The notes under the pieces are model-generated. The model saw nothing but the letters and a program-made list of their open reading frames with translations, was not told the DNA's origin and ran no database searches. This document shows, piece after piece, positions 6,603 through 13,624 of a stretch of 41,011 nucleotides of DNA. Source of the DNA: Saccharopolyspora shandongensis (GTDB taxonomy: Bacteria; Actinomycetota; Actinomycetes; Mycobacteriales; Pseudonocardiaceae); contig NZ_FNOK01000075.1 of NCBI RefSeq assembly GCF_900106995.1, positions 1 through 41,011 on the forward strand. Direction: 5' to 3'. Each line of letters opens with the position of its first letter. Positions within the stretch are counted from its first letter, which is position 1. Made by a program: the position numbers and the translations under genes.

Positions 6603-7808
6603 TCAGCTCACTCCGAGCGTCGAGGCCAGGTTTCGAAGCACGCTCGACCGCTGTTTGGTGGTGTGCAGCAGCTCGCGCACAACGACCTTCGGTAGTTGCT
6701 GGTGCTTGGCCCAGTTCGGCGACGACTGCACCGCCGTGGCCATGAGCGGCAGAGCCGTTTCGGGCTGGCCGAGCCGAACGTGGGCAAGCGCCCGGTCGGC
6801 AAGGTGGCGGCAGTGCGCCATCGTCGGCAGCGCCGCACCTTGACGGGGCATCGTCGCCGCAGCGTCCACAGCCCGGTCGTAGTCGCCGAGTGCAATGTGG
6901 ACATCGGCGGACTGCATCGCGATCAGCGACGGCCCGAACGTGGTGCTGTAGTCGTTGCGGTCCTCACCAAGCCGCCGGGCCACCTCGGCGGCTGCGTCGA
7001 GGTAGTCCCGTGCTGCGCCGCCGTTCCCGGCTCGTGCTGCGGCGTTGCCGGACTGCATCAGCAGGGAACCGTAGGCCGACAGGTGCGGAGCCGGCGCGGA
7101 CCCGTCCGGCTCGATGCCGACCGCTGCCCGTTCGGTCAGCGTCATCGACTCGTTGTAACGGCCGGAGACCATGAGCTGCCACGCCAACGATCCCTTGACG
7201 GTGGCGTGCATCCAGGGGTCGTTGCCCTCGGCTGCGAGCCGCACCGCCCACCGGGTGGCAGCAGATGCGGCGTCGTTGTGCCGGAGGTGCATCAACGTCG
7301 ACCCCGCAGCCCACAGAGTCCGGGACAGGGCGTAGGCGAGCGGCGCACGGTCGGGCAGGTTCGCGGTCGCGTACCCGGCGCGCAGCCCGTAGATCAGGCT
7401 CGGGAGGGCCGCGGCGGCGGCGTCGTGGTCCCCGGACCAGTAGATGCCCCAGGCGTACACCTCGGCGCGCTGTGCGTCGTCGACGTCGAGGGGGTCGGTG
7501 TCGGCCGGCGGGCCGATCAGGTCGTCCAGGTCGGTGACGGCGTGCCGCAGCTCCACCGCGCCCTCATTCGGTGCTTGGTCCGGGATACGGGCGGGGCCGA
7601 TTAGGTCGGCCAACGTGGTGTCCAAGGCGAGGGCGAGCTTGTGCAGGTTCTCGACCCTGGCAGTGGTTCGGGTGCCCTGTTCGAGCTTGCGCACCAGGTC
7701 GACGGACACCTGTGCCTTATCGGCGAGTTCCTGTTGGGTGTAGAGCTTGCCGCGTAGCTGGCGGAGGCGGTCGCCGATCGGCTGGTCCGGCTCGGTGAAG
7801 CTACCCAT
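6603..7808 (-). CDS. XRE-family regulator with TPR domain
   Basis: The protein has 401 residues from the ATG following GAGGG with 5-nt spacing; a GTG two codons upstream would put the SD at zero distance. Residues 12-60 are a Cro/CI helix-turn-helix (TQQELADKAQVSVDLVRKLE). The rest, from about residue 105, is a helical repeat region rich in Ala (AEVYAWGIYWSGDHDAAA, SGRYNESMTLTERAAVG, GDYDRAVDAAATM) typical of TPR-type ligand- or peptide-sensing regulators. It is the first gene of the minus-strand run that leads to the graspetide genes, so it probably controls them. A 10-bp inverted repeat lies in its upstream region. Confidence 0.82.
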   Translation of the reverse strand: MGSFTEPDQPIGDRLRQLRGKLYTQQELADKAQVSVDLVRKLEQGTRTTARVENLHKLALALDTTLADLIGPARIPDQAPNEGAVELRHAVTDLDDLIGPPADTDPLDVDDAQRAEVYAWGIYWSGDHDAAAAALPSLIYGLRAGYATANLPDRAPLAYALSRTLWAAGSTLMHLRHNDAASAATRWAVRLAAEGNDPWMHATVKGSLAWQLMVSGRYNESMTLTERAAVGIEPDGSAPAPHLSAYGSLLMQSGNAAARAGNGGAARDYLDAAAEVARRLGEDRNDYSTTFGPSLIAMQSADVHIALGDYDRAVDAAATMPRQGAALPTMAHCRHLADRALAHVRLGQPETALPLMATAVQSSPNWAKHQQLPKVVVRELLHTTKQRSSVLRNLASTLGVS

Positions 7809-7836
7809 GATCACCCTCGATTCGCGGAGTCGGGGT

Positions 7837-7890
7837 TTCTCGCGGAATGCCCCCGGGGGCCAGCCGGGGGCGTCATGACCTCCGCGAGAA
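7837..7890 (-). promoter_or_regulatory. Inverted repeat upstream of the TPR/XRE regulator
   Basis: TTCTCGCGGA (7837-7846) and TCCGCGAGAA (7881-7890) are perfect 10-bp arms. Between them is a GC-rich stem GCCCCCGGGGGC. It lies 29 bases before the regulator start and is a candidate autoregulatory operator. Confidence 0.4.
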
Positions 7891-8137
7891 GGTGCCCCGC
7901 CAGGGTAGCGACGAGCCGACCGGGTGACGAGCCTGCTGGATACGAGGGTTCAGCAGCAGCGGCACCCGGTCGAGCTCCCAATCAGTCCACTATGGTCTTC
8001 GCGGGCAGCAAACGGGCAGCAGCGACGGCTAGACCCCGCTATGTCTCGCTACCTTACGAATACCTCGGATATGCCTCATGACCTCCTGATACTACGGAGC
8101 GCTATGAAACGCTAGCGGATGCTATTCCTGCTGAAAT
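7891..8137. other. Non-coding flank of the attachment site
   Basis: I see no gene here. The stretch 8036-8130 is comparatively AT-rich and contains related short words around GCTATG/GCTAGC/CGCTA (for example CGCTATG at 8038 and 8100, CGCTAGCGG at 8110), of the kind expected for recombinase arm sites next to an att core. No integrase gene is present within the window. Confidence 0.3.
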
Positions 8138-8182
8138 GCTCTCCTAAAGCGGGTGTCGCAGGTTCGAATCCTGCCGGGGGCG
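8138..8182 (+). pseudogene. 3' fragment of tRNA-Arg(CCT); probable att site
   Basis: From the anticodon stem onwards the fragment follows tRNA rules: loop CTCCTAA with anticodon CCT, 3' stem AGCGG, variable loop GTGTC, T arm GCAGG-TTCGAAT-CCTGC, acceptor CGGGGGC and discriminator G. The 5' half is missing: upstream bases pair for only three positions (GCT) and no matching GCCCCCG acceptor is found. Integrating elements that use a tRNA 3' end leave exactly such a fragment at the distal end, so the element should extend leftward out of the window to an intact tRNA-Arg. Confidence 0.75.
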
Positions 8183-8191
8183 CAAGCAAGG

Positions 8192-8411
8192 TCAGCCAGC
8201 TGACCTGCGGCGGGACGCCAGATCGATGATCTTGGCGCTCCCTTCGGAACCCCCCGAAGGGAGCAAAATGGGAGCAGAAATCGGAGCCTGCTCCCCGCCG
8301 AGGGCTGCGGCGACCGCCGCCCACCGCTCGGGTTTCGCCTCGGCCAGTGCGCGCACCGCCTCGGCGATCGCATCGGAACTCAGCTCATCCGGAGTCGGTT
8401 CCGGGCCTCCG
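8192..8411 (-). pseudogene. C-terminal relic of an unknown protein next to the att site
   Basis: A frame with native-looking codon use ends at a TGA ten bases from the tRNA fragment: DAIAEAVRALAEAKPERW, then ISAPILLPSGGSEG and KIIDLASRRRSAG. No convincing start exists; upstream the frame runs into the methyltransferase relic in another phase. The GCTCCCTTCGG/CCGAAGGGAGC inverted repeat (8237-8264) lies within it. Likely the tail of a gene from an earlier, mostly deleted element. Family unknown. Confidence 0.4.
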
Positions 8412-8412
8412 A

Positions 8413-8485
8413 TGGTGCTCGCTGGTCGACTGGTCGATCCACACCACCTGATCATCTGGGGTGACGGTCAGGCCGACGCGAGCCC
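8413..8485 (-). pseudogene. Relic of a graspetide methyltransferase 3' end
   Basis: 70 of 73 bases match 2815-2887, the end of the methyltransferase gene. Translated in the matching frame it reads VGLTVTPDDQVVWIDQSTSE against IGLTVTPDDQVVWIDQPTSE, then runs into unrelated residues. No other part of the gene is present. It is in the same orientation as the intact gene. Confidence 0.85.
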
Positions 8486-8704
8486 GACCAGCTGTCGATT
8501 TACTGGGACACCCGAACTTGTCCGACACTCACGCTAATACCTGACTCTGTTCCCATACCATTTTCGCCGTCATCCCAAAAGAGTAATATGATCTTCGTCA
8601 TATGTGCCAGTGCTGCATTTCTCCTCAGAATCATGAAAAGATCGACCCGTCGCACAGTTCAGACAAAGGGGGTACTGAACGCGATATCGTGCTAGCATTT
8701 CGAC
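8486..8704. other. AT-rich intergenic stretch
   Basis: No gene is seen. The segment from about 8535 is clearly poorer in GC than the surroundings and contains ATATGATCTTCGTCATAT (8588-8605), an imperfect palindrome that may be an operator or promoter element for the cold-shock-like gene. Confidence 0.35.
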
Positions 8705-8934
8705 ATGGAATCTGGTGTTGAATACAACGGACATGTAGAAATCTGGCACGTCAATGACGGCTGGGGGTTATCAGCGTGCAAGGTCAAAGTAGCAAAATCT
8801 GGGGCCATTATTCGCACATAGAGGCTTCAGGATTTCGTTCACTTGCCGTTGGCGATCGAGTGAAAATCAAGGCTGAGCCCGCAGAGCAAGATGGCTACCA
8901 TTGGCGCGCCACCTGGATCAAGAAAGAGCCTTGA
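8705..8934 (+). pseudogene. Cold-shock-domain-like protein, broken by a one-base deletion
   Basis: From ATG 8705 the frame gives MESGVEYNGHVEIWHVNDGW, then at the G-run 8763-8767 the sense continues only in the next frame: VISVQGQSSKIWGHYSHIEA, then LAVGDRVKIKAEPAEQDGYH and WIKKEP before TGA 8932. One extra G would restore a ~76-residue protein. The pattern 'G.V..W...dGWGVi...... .aHyShIe..GfrsL..GdrV.f..' is a cold-shock-like OB fold. As written, translation stops after ~38 codons at 8819-8821. It may be a true mutation, a phase-variable homopolymer or a sequencing error. Confidence 0.65.
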
Positions 8935-8935
8935 T

Positions 8936-9259
8936 TTGCGAAAGATTTTCTCTTCGCTTGGCGTTCTAGCCGCTACCGCGCTGTCGTTTGTCGGCCTTAC
9001 AGGGACTGCCCAGGCCGCATATTATCACGACTTTTTCCTCAACTATCCGGCTTTTGATGCGTCGGACAACAACGGCAGGTTTACCGGGCAAGTTAACTTT
9101 TCCGCCCCTGGCGTGCCAATGGCATGGTCCTGGGATCTTGCACCGCACATCGAAGCGATCGCAACGTCGCCGATGGACTGTAGTGCTGGGCTCGTCCAGC
9201 CCGCGACGAAACCAGATGACGGGGCCGTAGCTTACTTCCTCAGCAGTTGGCCTTGTTGA
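8936..9259 (+). CDS. Small secreted protein
   Basis: I place the start at TTG 8936 (AAGAAAGAG eight bases upstream), which gives a clean signal peptide MRKIFSSLGVLAATALSFVG...GTAQA with cleavage before AYYHDF. An ATG at 8891 in the same frame would add an unlikely N-terminus overlapping the previous gene. The mature part (~80 residues) has DFFLNYPAFDAS and FTGQVNFSAPGVPM, two cysteines (one in MDCSAG and one as the very last residue). Family unknown. The end overlaps the convergent repeat protein by 20 bases. Confidence 0.55.
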   Translation: MRKIFSSLGVLAATALSFVGLTGTAQAAYYHDFFLNYPAFDASDNNGRFTGQVNFSAPGVPMAWSWDLAPHIEAIATSPMDCSAGLVQPATKPDDGAVAYFLSSWPC

Positions 9260-10868
9260 TGTGAGTGAAGCTCGAACCGTAGCCGCCGGCGCCGGGGCTA
9301 CCGCCAGTGCCGCCACCGCCGATGTTGCTTTGGCCGCCGGTGTTGTCGCTGCTGCCACCGCTGTTATCGATGTTGCCACCGGCGGGCGGACAAACCCCCT
9401 GCTGGCCGTTCCCGCCGCTGTTGCTCGACGGGCTTTGGTTCTGATTCCCGCTACTGCTGTTGGAGTTTTCGTTCCCACCACCGTTATTCAACGGGCTCTG
9501 GTTCTGATTCCCACTACCGCTGTTGGAGTTTTCGTTCCCACCACTGTTGCTCGACGGGCTCTGGTACTGATTCCCACTGCCGCTGTTGGAGTTTTCGTTC
9601 CCACCACCGTTGCTCAACGGACTCTGGTACTGGTTCCCGCTGCCGCTGTTGGAGTTTTCGTTCCCACCACCGTTGCTCAACGGACTCTGGTACTGATTCC
9701 CGCTGCTGCTGTTGGAGTCGCTGTTTGGGCTGCCGTTGGGGACGGCAGGGCTGTTGCTATTACCCGCTCCGCCGGACCCGCTGTTGGAATCGCTATTGGA
9801 GCTTGCGGGGTTGTCGCCACCGCCAGGCGCTGGCGGAGGTCCCGGCGGAGGCGCTGGTACCGGATTCGGCACCAGCGGCGCCTGGACATCCGGCGGTGAC
9901 GGTGGTGTTGGAGTACCGGAATCACTACCCGACAGTAGCCAGCCACCGAGCCCCAAGCCGAGCGCTATCCCGGCGAGGCCGAGAACTAGGCCGATCGCCA
10001 CCTCCGCCGCTTTTTCCCGCACCCAGGTCCCGACCGCGGCCAAACCGAGCGCTTCCAGGCCATCGGCGACCCAGTTACCCACACGGCTCCACAGCCCATC
10101 CGCGCTCGAACTTGAACTCGAAGCACCAGAGCCGGAATCTCCGGTCACACCGGCGCCACTCCCAGAACCGTCGGCCACGGAGGTGCCGCCGTCGGCACCG
10201 GCGCCAGTTGCGGACCGTGCTGGGCGTGTTTGTGGTGGGCTCGGTGGTTTGGTTGGTGCGGGTCCTTGACTGTCCCCGGCGTCAGTCGGGGGAGGTTGTG
10301 CTGGGTCTGTTTGTGGTGGGGACGGTGGCGATTGGGCCTGTGGTGGTTTTGTGGGATTGGGCTCAGCGCCGGGATCCCGGGAAGGCCCGGCATTATCATC
10401 AGCGTCTTTAGCTCTTACTCGAATCCGCTGCTGGGGCGGGTTTGGTAGCTGATCAGCGGGCGGTAACTCGGGCGGGGGTTCCCTGCCGAACATTCGATAA
10501 ATGTTCTCGATTTCTTCACGAGTGACAGGCTCCCAAGGGGGCCGCGGTGCGGGCGGACGAGGGGGAGGATCCTTGGAATATTCCCGCAAAAATTCCTTCA
10601 GCGCGTCCTTCCCTTGAGCGTTCGCGTCAAGAGCTTGGTCGATCGCCCGCATGCGTCCCTTGATGTCTTTCCTGCACATGTCGATAACTTCTTGATACGT
10701 GTGGTCCCCAGTTAAGTCCAGGTTTGCAGGATCTTGGGTTTTCACTCGTTCAAGATAATGTTGCAGGCAAACTTGATCGGCCTTCATTCCCGAGAGCTCA
10801 TCAGCAAGGAACTGATAGATGTTCCGGTCGGCGCCGTATGCGGGTGGGAAAACCTTAAGAACTGCCAT
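9240..10868 (-). CDS. Low-complexity membrane-anchored repeat protein
   Basis: This 542-residue protein has an N-terminal soluble domain (1-~105; helical, with cysteines in QVCLQHYLERV and IDMCRKDI), a long Pro-rich linker, a Gly/Ser stretch, and an amphipathic segment (SRVGNWVADGLEALGLAAVG). One hydrophobic helix follows (about 287-311, VAIGLVLGLAGIALGLGLGG), then a Pro-rich hinge and a C-terminal Asn/Ser/Gly/Gln tail with five ~21-residue repeats (GNQYQSPLSNGGGNENSNS). It ends with NKANC. The layout suggests a cytoplasmic domain joined through one TM helix to an extended extracellular stalk. No family recognised. Start ATG has only a weak SD. Confidence 0.6.
   Translation of the reverse strand: MAVLKVFPPAYGADRNIYQFLADELSGMKADQVCLQHYLERVKTQDPANLDLTGDHTYQEVIDMCRKDIKGRMRAIDQALDANAQGKDALKEFLREYSKDPPPRPPAPRPPWEPVTREEIENIYRMFGREPPPELPPADQLPNPPQQRIRVRAKDADDNAGPSRDPGAEPNPTKPPQAQSPPSPPQTDPAQPPPTDAGDSQGPAPTKPPSPPQTRPARSATGAGADGGTSVADGSGSGAGVTGDSGSGASSSSSSADGLWSRVGNWVADGLEALGLAAVGTWVREKAAEVAIGLVLGLAGIALGLGLGGWLLSGSDSGTPTPPSPPDVQAPLVPNPVPAPPPGPPPAPGGGDNPASSNSDSNSGSGGAGNSNSPAVPNGSPNSDSNSSSGNQYQSPLSNGGGNENSNSGSGNQYQSPLSNGGGNENSNSGSGNQYQSPSSNSGGNENSNSGSGNQNQSPLNNGGGNENSNSSSGNQNQSPSSNSGGNGQQGVCPPAGGNIDNSGGSSDNTGGQSNIGGGGTGGSPGAGGYGSSFTHINKANC
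9409..9723 (-). repeat. Five 63-bp in-frame tandem repeats
   Basis: The word TTCCCACCA/TTCCCA recurs at 9472, 9535, 9598 and 9661, giving an exact 63-base period. The units encode the Asn/Ser/Gly/Gln repeats of the preceding protein and are 85-95% alike by eye, so repeat number is likely to vary. Confidence 0.85.
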
Positions 10869-11337
10869 TCCGTCTTCGATTCCTTCGCCTCTGGAGATCC
10901 GCTTCTTGTAACTGGGTTTCGGGATTCAACTAACATCTCTTGCTGTCTCGGCCACGGAAATCACGCGCTGGTTGTAAGCCTCGCTGAACCGCTTGACGGT
11001 GTCTGAGCACGAGCGACGATCATCCGTCGCCATGCCCTCCTCCCCTCAAGCACACTCGGGCGGGCATGGCTAGTAAGGGCCGAAAGTCCTCTCCTGCGCC
11101 CATGTGCCGAACCAGCTGTATCGGTGGGTTCAGCGCATCTGGTCGCGTCTGGTGTGGCCCACTGTGGGGGCTCAGGATCCGCCGCAGGACCCTCGCACCC
11201 TTCATCGGGTGCGGGGCGCGTTCGTCGTTTCCAGCGGCCCGCGAGGTAGGCAGCGAGCGAGGTCGGGTGATCACTAATGTCGGATTGGAGCTCTGTGCGA
11301 AGCTGATCCCGGATGCTCGCCGTGATCACACCTGACC
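10869..11337. other. Intergenic region with IS30-end-like hairpin
   Basis: No convincing gene. At 11194-11210 CGCACCC-TTCAT-CGGGTGCG forms a stem-loop, and the run GGGTGCGGGGCGCGTTCGTCG (11204-11225) matches the outer right end of the IS30 element and its flank (2762-2785) with one gap and one mismatch; CGCACCCTTCA also matches the left end (1274-1284). It may be a scar of an IS end or a short dispersed repeat. The first 100 bases are the upstream region of the repeat protein. Confidence 0.4.
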
Positions 11338-11640
11338 TTGACCACCTGGCCGAGCGGAGTGATGTTGACCAGCTTCCGACCACTGCCGAAGCGGACGCCG
11401 ATCCAGATCGTCCTCTGGGGCGTTGCTCCGCTGTCGCTCAGCGCGCACATCACCGCGTTGTGGTTGCAGCACACCACCTGGATCGTCCCCTTCAGCCTGT
11501 TGACCTTCCTATCGGCGGGAGTCGCGAAACACTCCGCGAACGGCAGCTGGAGGACCACGAACGCGGAGATGACCGACTCGAAGAGGCTGCCCCAACACCA
11601 GCAAGCACGCCCGAGGAGCAACGGAGCGATCGCTTGGCGA
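11338..11640 (+). pseudogene. N-terminal part of a frame-split membrane protein
   Basis: From TTG 11338 (or ATG 11362) the frame has strongly GC-biased third positions and encodes two hydrophobic segments (IQIVLWGVAPLSLSAHITAL and WIVPFSLLTFLSAGVAKHSA) followed by NGSWRTTNAEMTDSKR. After about 11580 the coding character moves to the frame of 11634-12323 while this frame runs on without a stop until 12132. So either one gene suffered a frameshift near 11571-11600, or a short gene lost its stop codon. Family unknown. Confidence 0.4.
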
Positions 11641-12323
11641 CTGGCGCCAGAGCTGTTCTCCTGGTCGAGCTGGTGCTGGCGCTGGCAGGTGGCGCGCTCC
11701 ACCACCTCCAGATCCAAGGGGACATCGAGTTCAGGTCCCTCACTGCGACGACCTTGCTGGTGGCGGGGTCGGGGGCGATCGTGTTCGGCCTGCTCTGCCT
11801 CGGTCTCCTGCGCCGGTTCGCCGGCACCGAGAAACGAGCCGATGTCCTCGCCGCCGCGGCGTCCGTCGCGCTGTTCCCAGTTCTGCTCTGGTTCTCGTAC
11901 TTCATCGGGCGCAGCGGCGGCTACTGCATCAAGGAGTTCCCCGACGGGAGCGAGCGTGACTTCACGTGCGTTCCACAGGAGCCCGGTGTTCACCTGCTGG
12001 TCGACGACATCAGCAGCTACCTCGGCTGGCCGGCGCTCGGCGCTGGAGCCATCACCGCCATGTTCATCGGGGCCGCCTTCGCGGGCAGCCAACCGGACCG
12101 GGGTGACAGCACTTTTCTGCGGCGGAACCTGACCTGCGCGATTCTCGTCTCGGCGGTCCCCGCAGTGTGGTTCGCACTGGATTTGAGCGACACCTCCAAG
12201 ACCGAGACGGCCTGGACCGCCCTGGCCGTGTTGGTCGTGATCGTCCCGCCTGCCATCCACGCGATCCGGCGGAGGGCTCAACTGGAGCGAGTGCGGAAGG
12301 CCGGGCTCCGTCCGCGCCTCTGA
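11634..12323 (+). CDS. Multi-TM membrane protein (second half or separate gene)
   Basis: The protein has about 229 residues if started at TTG 11634, which has GGAG six bases upstream; the frame is open further back. Hydrophobic segments: VLLVELVLALAGGALHHL, TTLLVAGSGAIVFGLLCLGL, ASVALFPVLLWFSYFIG, WPALGAGAITAMFIGAAF, NLTCAILVSAVPAVWFAL and WTALAVLVVIVPPAIHAI. A periplasmic loop holds two cysteines (YCIKEF and FTCVPQ). It ends with a basic tail RRRAQLERVRKAGLRPRL. I do not recognise it. See 11338-11640 for the possibly missing N-terminus. Confidence 0.5.
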   Translation: MATGARAVLLVELVLALAGGALHHLQIQGDIEFRSLTATTLLVAGSGAIVFGLLCLGLLRRFAGTEKRADVLAAAASVALFPVLLWFSYFIGRSGGYCIKEFPDGSERDFTCVPQEPGVHLLVDDISSYLGWPALGAGAITAMFIGAAFAGSQPDRGDSTFLRRNLTCAILVSAVPAVWFALDLSDTSKTETAWTALAVLVVIVPPAIHAIRRRAQLERVRKAGLRPRL

Positions 12324-12350
12324 ACGTTGACACCGCTGCCGGCCGACGCA

Positions 12351-12656
12351 TCACTTGGTGATCGCGAAACCATCCCACTTGCCTTCGACGTAGGAGACCA
12401 TCCAGCCCCCGCCGTTCTCGGCGAACTCCAGATCAACGGCAATGTCGACGGCGTGGATGTCCGAGGCCATGACGTCTGCCCCAGCGCCCGACTCCGAGCT
12501 GGCCGCACCCCCGGCACTCGCAACACCCACCGCCAGCCCGGGCGGGGTCGATGCCGACTGCCCGGCCAGGGACGTGCACCCACTCACCAACACCGCCGCG
12601 GCCAGCAGCCCGCCGGGAAACGAGCGGTCGAGCAGGGCGCCGCCGGAGTCGCGCAT
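12351..12656 (-). CDS. Small lipoprotein
   Basis: This 101-residue protein starts MRDSGGALLDRSFPGGLLAA and has the lipobox LVSGC; Cys about residue 27 would be lipidated. A start at ATG 12701, with GGGTGG upstream, would lengthen the n-region by 15 residues. The mature part is Ala/Gly/Ser-rich, then a short folded tail (DIHAVDIAVDLEFAENGGGW...YVEGKWDGFAITK). Family unknown; it is anchored on the outer face of the membrane by inference. Confidence 0.55.
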   Translation of the reverse strand: MRDSGGALLDRSFPGGLLAAAVLVSGCTSLAGQSASTPPGLAVGVASAGGAASSESGAGADVMASDIHAVDIAVDLEFAENGGGWMVSYVEGKWDGFAITK

Positions 12657-12938
12657 TTCGCGTCTCAGAATCCGCGACCGGGGGCTGCCTTGGAGTGGCA
12701 TTCCAATCCACCCCTGCGCATGAATCCGACCTGAGCTTTGGCATTCATCGCCATGGAATATGCTTTGCCGACACAAGGGGAACAATCCGCTTTTGCGGTT
12801 TCCTCCTCGCCTGACATGCCCCCAACGGTGGACATTGACCCTGATTTGGTGAACCAAAGATCTTTGCGAGGCGGAACGCGGCGACGAGCACCTATTCTTC
12901 AATTCGTCCCCCAACCGTCTACTCGAAAGGTTTTCAGG

Positions 12939-13280
12939 ATGATGCGACGGCGCGTTATTACTGCTGTGATGATCGCAGGAATGACCTCGGTGGCGCTCGC
13001 AGGAACCAGCGCAGCCGAAGGGGCGGCAGGAGTCGACACGCGAGCCGGTTCCTGTTCGTCGGGACGGGTTGTGCGCGGAAATCAAGAGGGATCAGGTTCC
13101 AATTGTTTTCATGCCGAATACCCAGGGGAAAGATTCCGCGCGGTGGCGTTTTGCGCGAGCAGGGGCGGCCCCTACACGGTATTCGGACCAGATAGGTTGG
13201 TAGGCAGCGGGCAGGTTTCCATTGCTTGGTGTCGCCCGGGGGACCGAGTTACGGGTGGCGATACGCAGGATCGCGGGTAG
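12939..13280 (+). CDS. Small secreted four-cysteine protein
   Basis: This 113-residue protein is read from an ATG with GAAAGG eight bases upstream. MMRRRVITAVMIAGMTSVAL...GTSAAEG is a Sec signal peptide. The mature ~85 residues carry four cysteines (GSCSSG, SNCFHAEYPG, AFCASRGG, WCRPGD), which could form two disulfides, and FRAVAFCASRGGPYTVFGPD. A strong stem-loop follows 20 bases after the stop. Resembles the small secreted hypothetical proteins common in actinomycetes; function unknown. Confidence 0.6.
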   Translation: MMRRRVITAVMIAGMTSVALAGTSAAEGAAGVDTRAGSCSSGRVVRGNQEGSGSNCFHAEYPGERFRAVAFCASRGGPYTVFGPDRLVGSGQVSIAWCRPGDRVTGGDTQDRG

Positions 13281-13300
13281 CTTCAAGCGCCTAGGGTTTT

Positions 13301-13331
13301 GGGAGCCCCGATCAATGCGATCGGGGCTCCC
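13301..13331 (+). terminator. Stem-loop terminator
   Basis: GGGAGCCCCGATC and GATCGGGGCTCCC form a perfect 13-bp stem with loop AATGC. It has no T-run, as often in high-GC actinomycetes. Confidence 0.75.
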
Positions 13332-13624
13332 GTCACGTACGCGGTCAGTAGCTCGGCTGTGAAGTTCCTCGACCAGGCAAGGCCAGCTGCCGTCGAGAGA
13401 TGCTTCTGCTTTCTGCGTCATGCTTGCGGTTGCCTTCGGACACTCAGCGCGAGGGCGTGAGGACGGCCAGCGTTGTCAGCTGTACCGCACCGAGCTGAGA
13501 AGGAGTTCCGCCAGGGCATGGGGGTTGCGCTTGCTCGTCCGTGCCGCCGCTGCGATCCGGTCCAGCCGGAAGCCTCGACTGCCCAACGACGCCGAGCTGC
13601 GCTACCAAGTCGTCGACTATGGGC
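13332..13624. other. Intergenic, nothing recognised
   Basis: Short plus-strand frames are open here but none has an SD or a recognisable sequence. Possibly the worn remains of a gene. Confidence 0.3.

Noticed and set aside
8122..8373. Minus-strand frame with APGRIRTCDTRF
   Set aside because: This peptide is the well-known translation of the opposite strand of a tRNA T-arm/acceptor; it supports the tRNA fragment, not a protein.
9409..9723. Possible CRISPR array
   Set aside because: The 63-bp units are in-frame coding repeats without distinct spacers; no cas gene nearby.
11274..12281. 335-codon minus-strand frame opposite the split membrane protein
   Set aside because: Antisense composition typical of a shadow; the plus strand has consistent hydrophobic helices.
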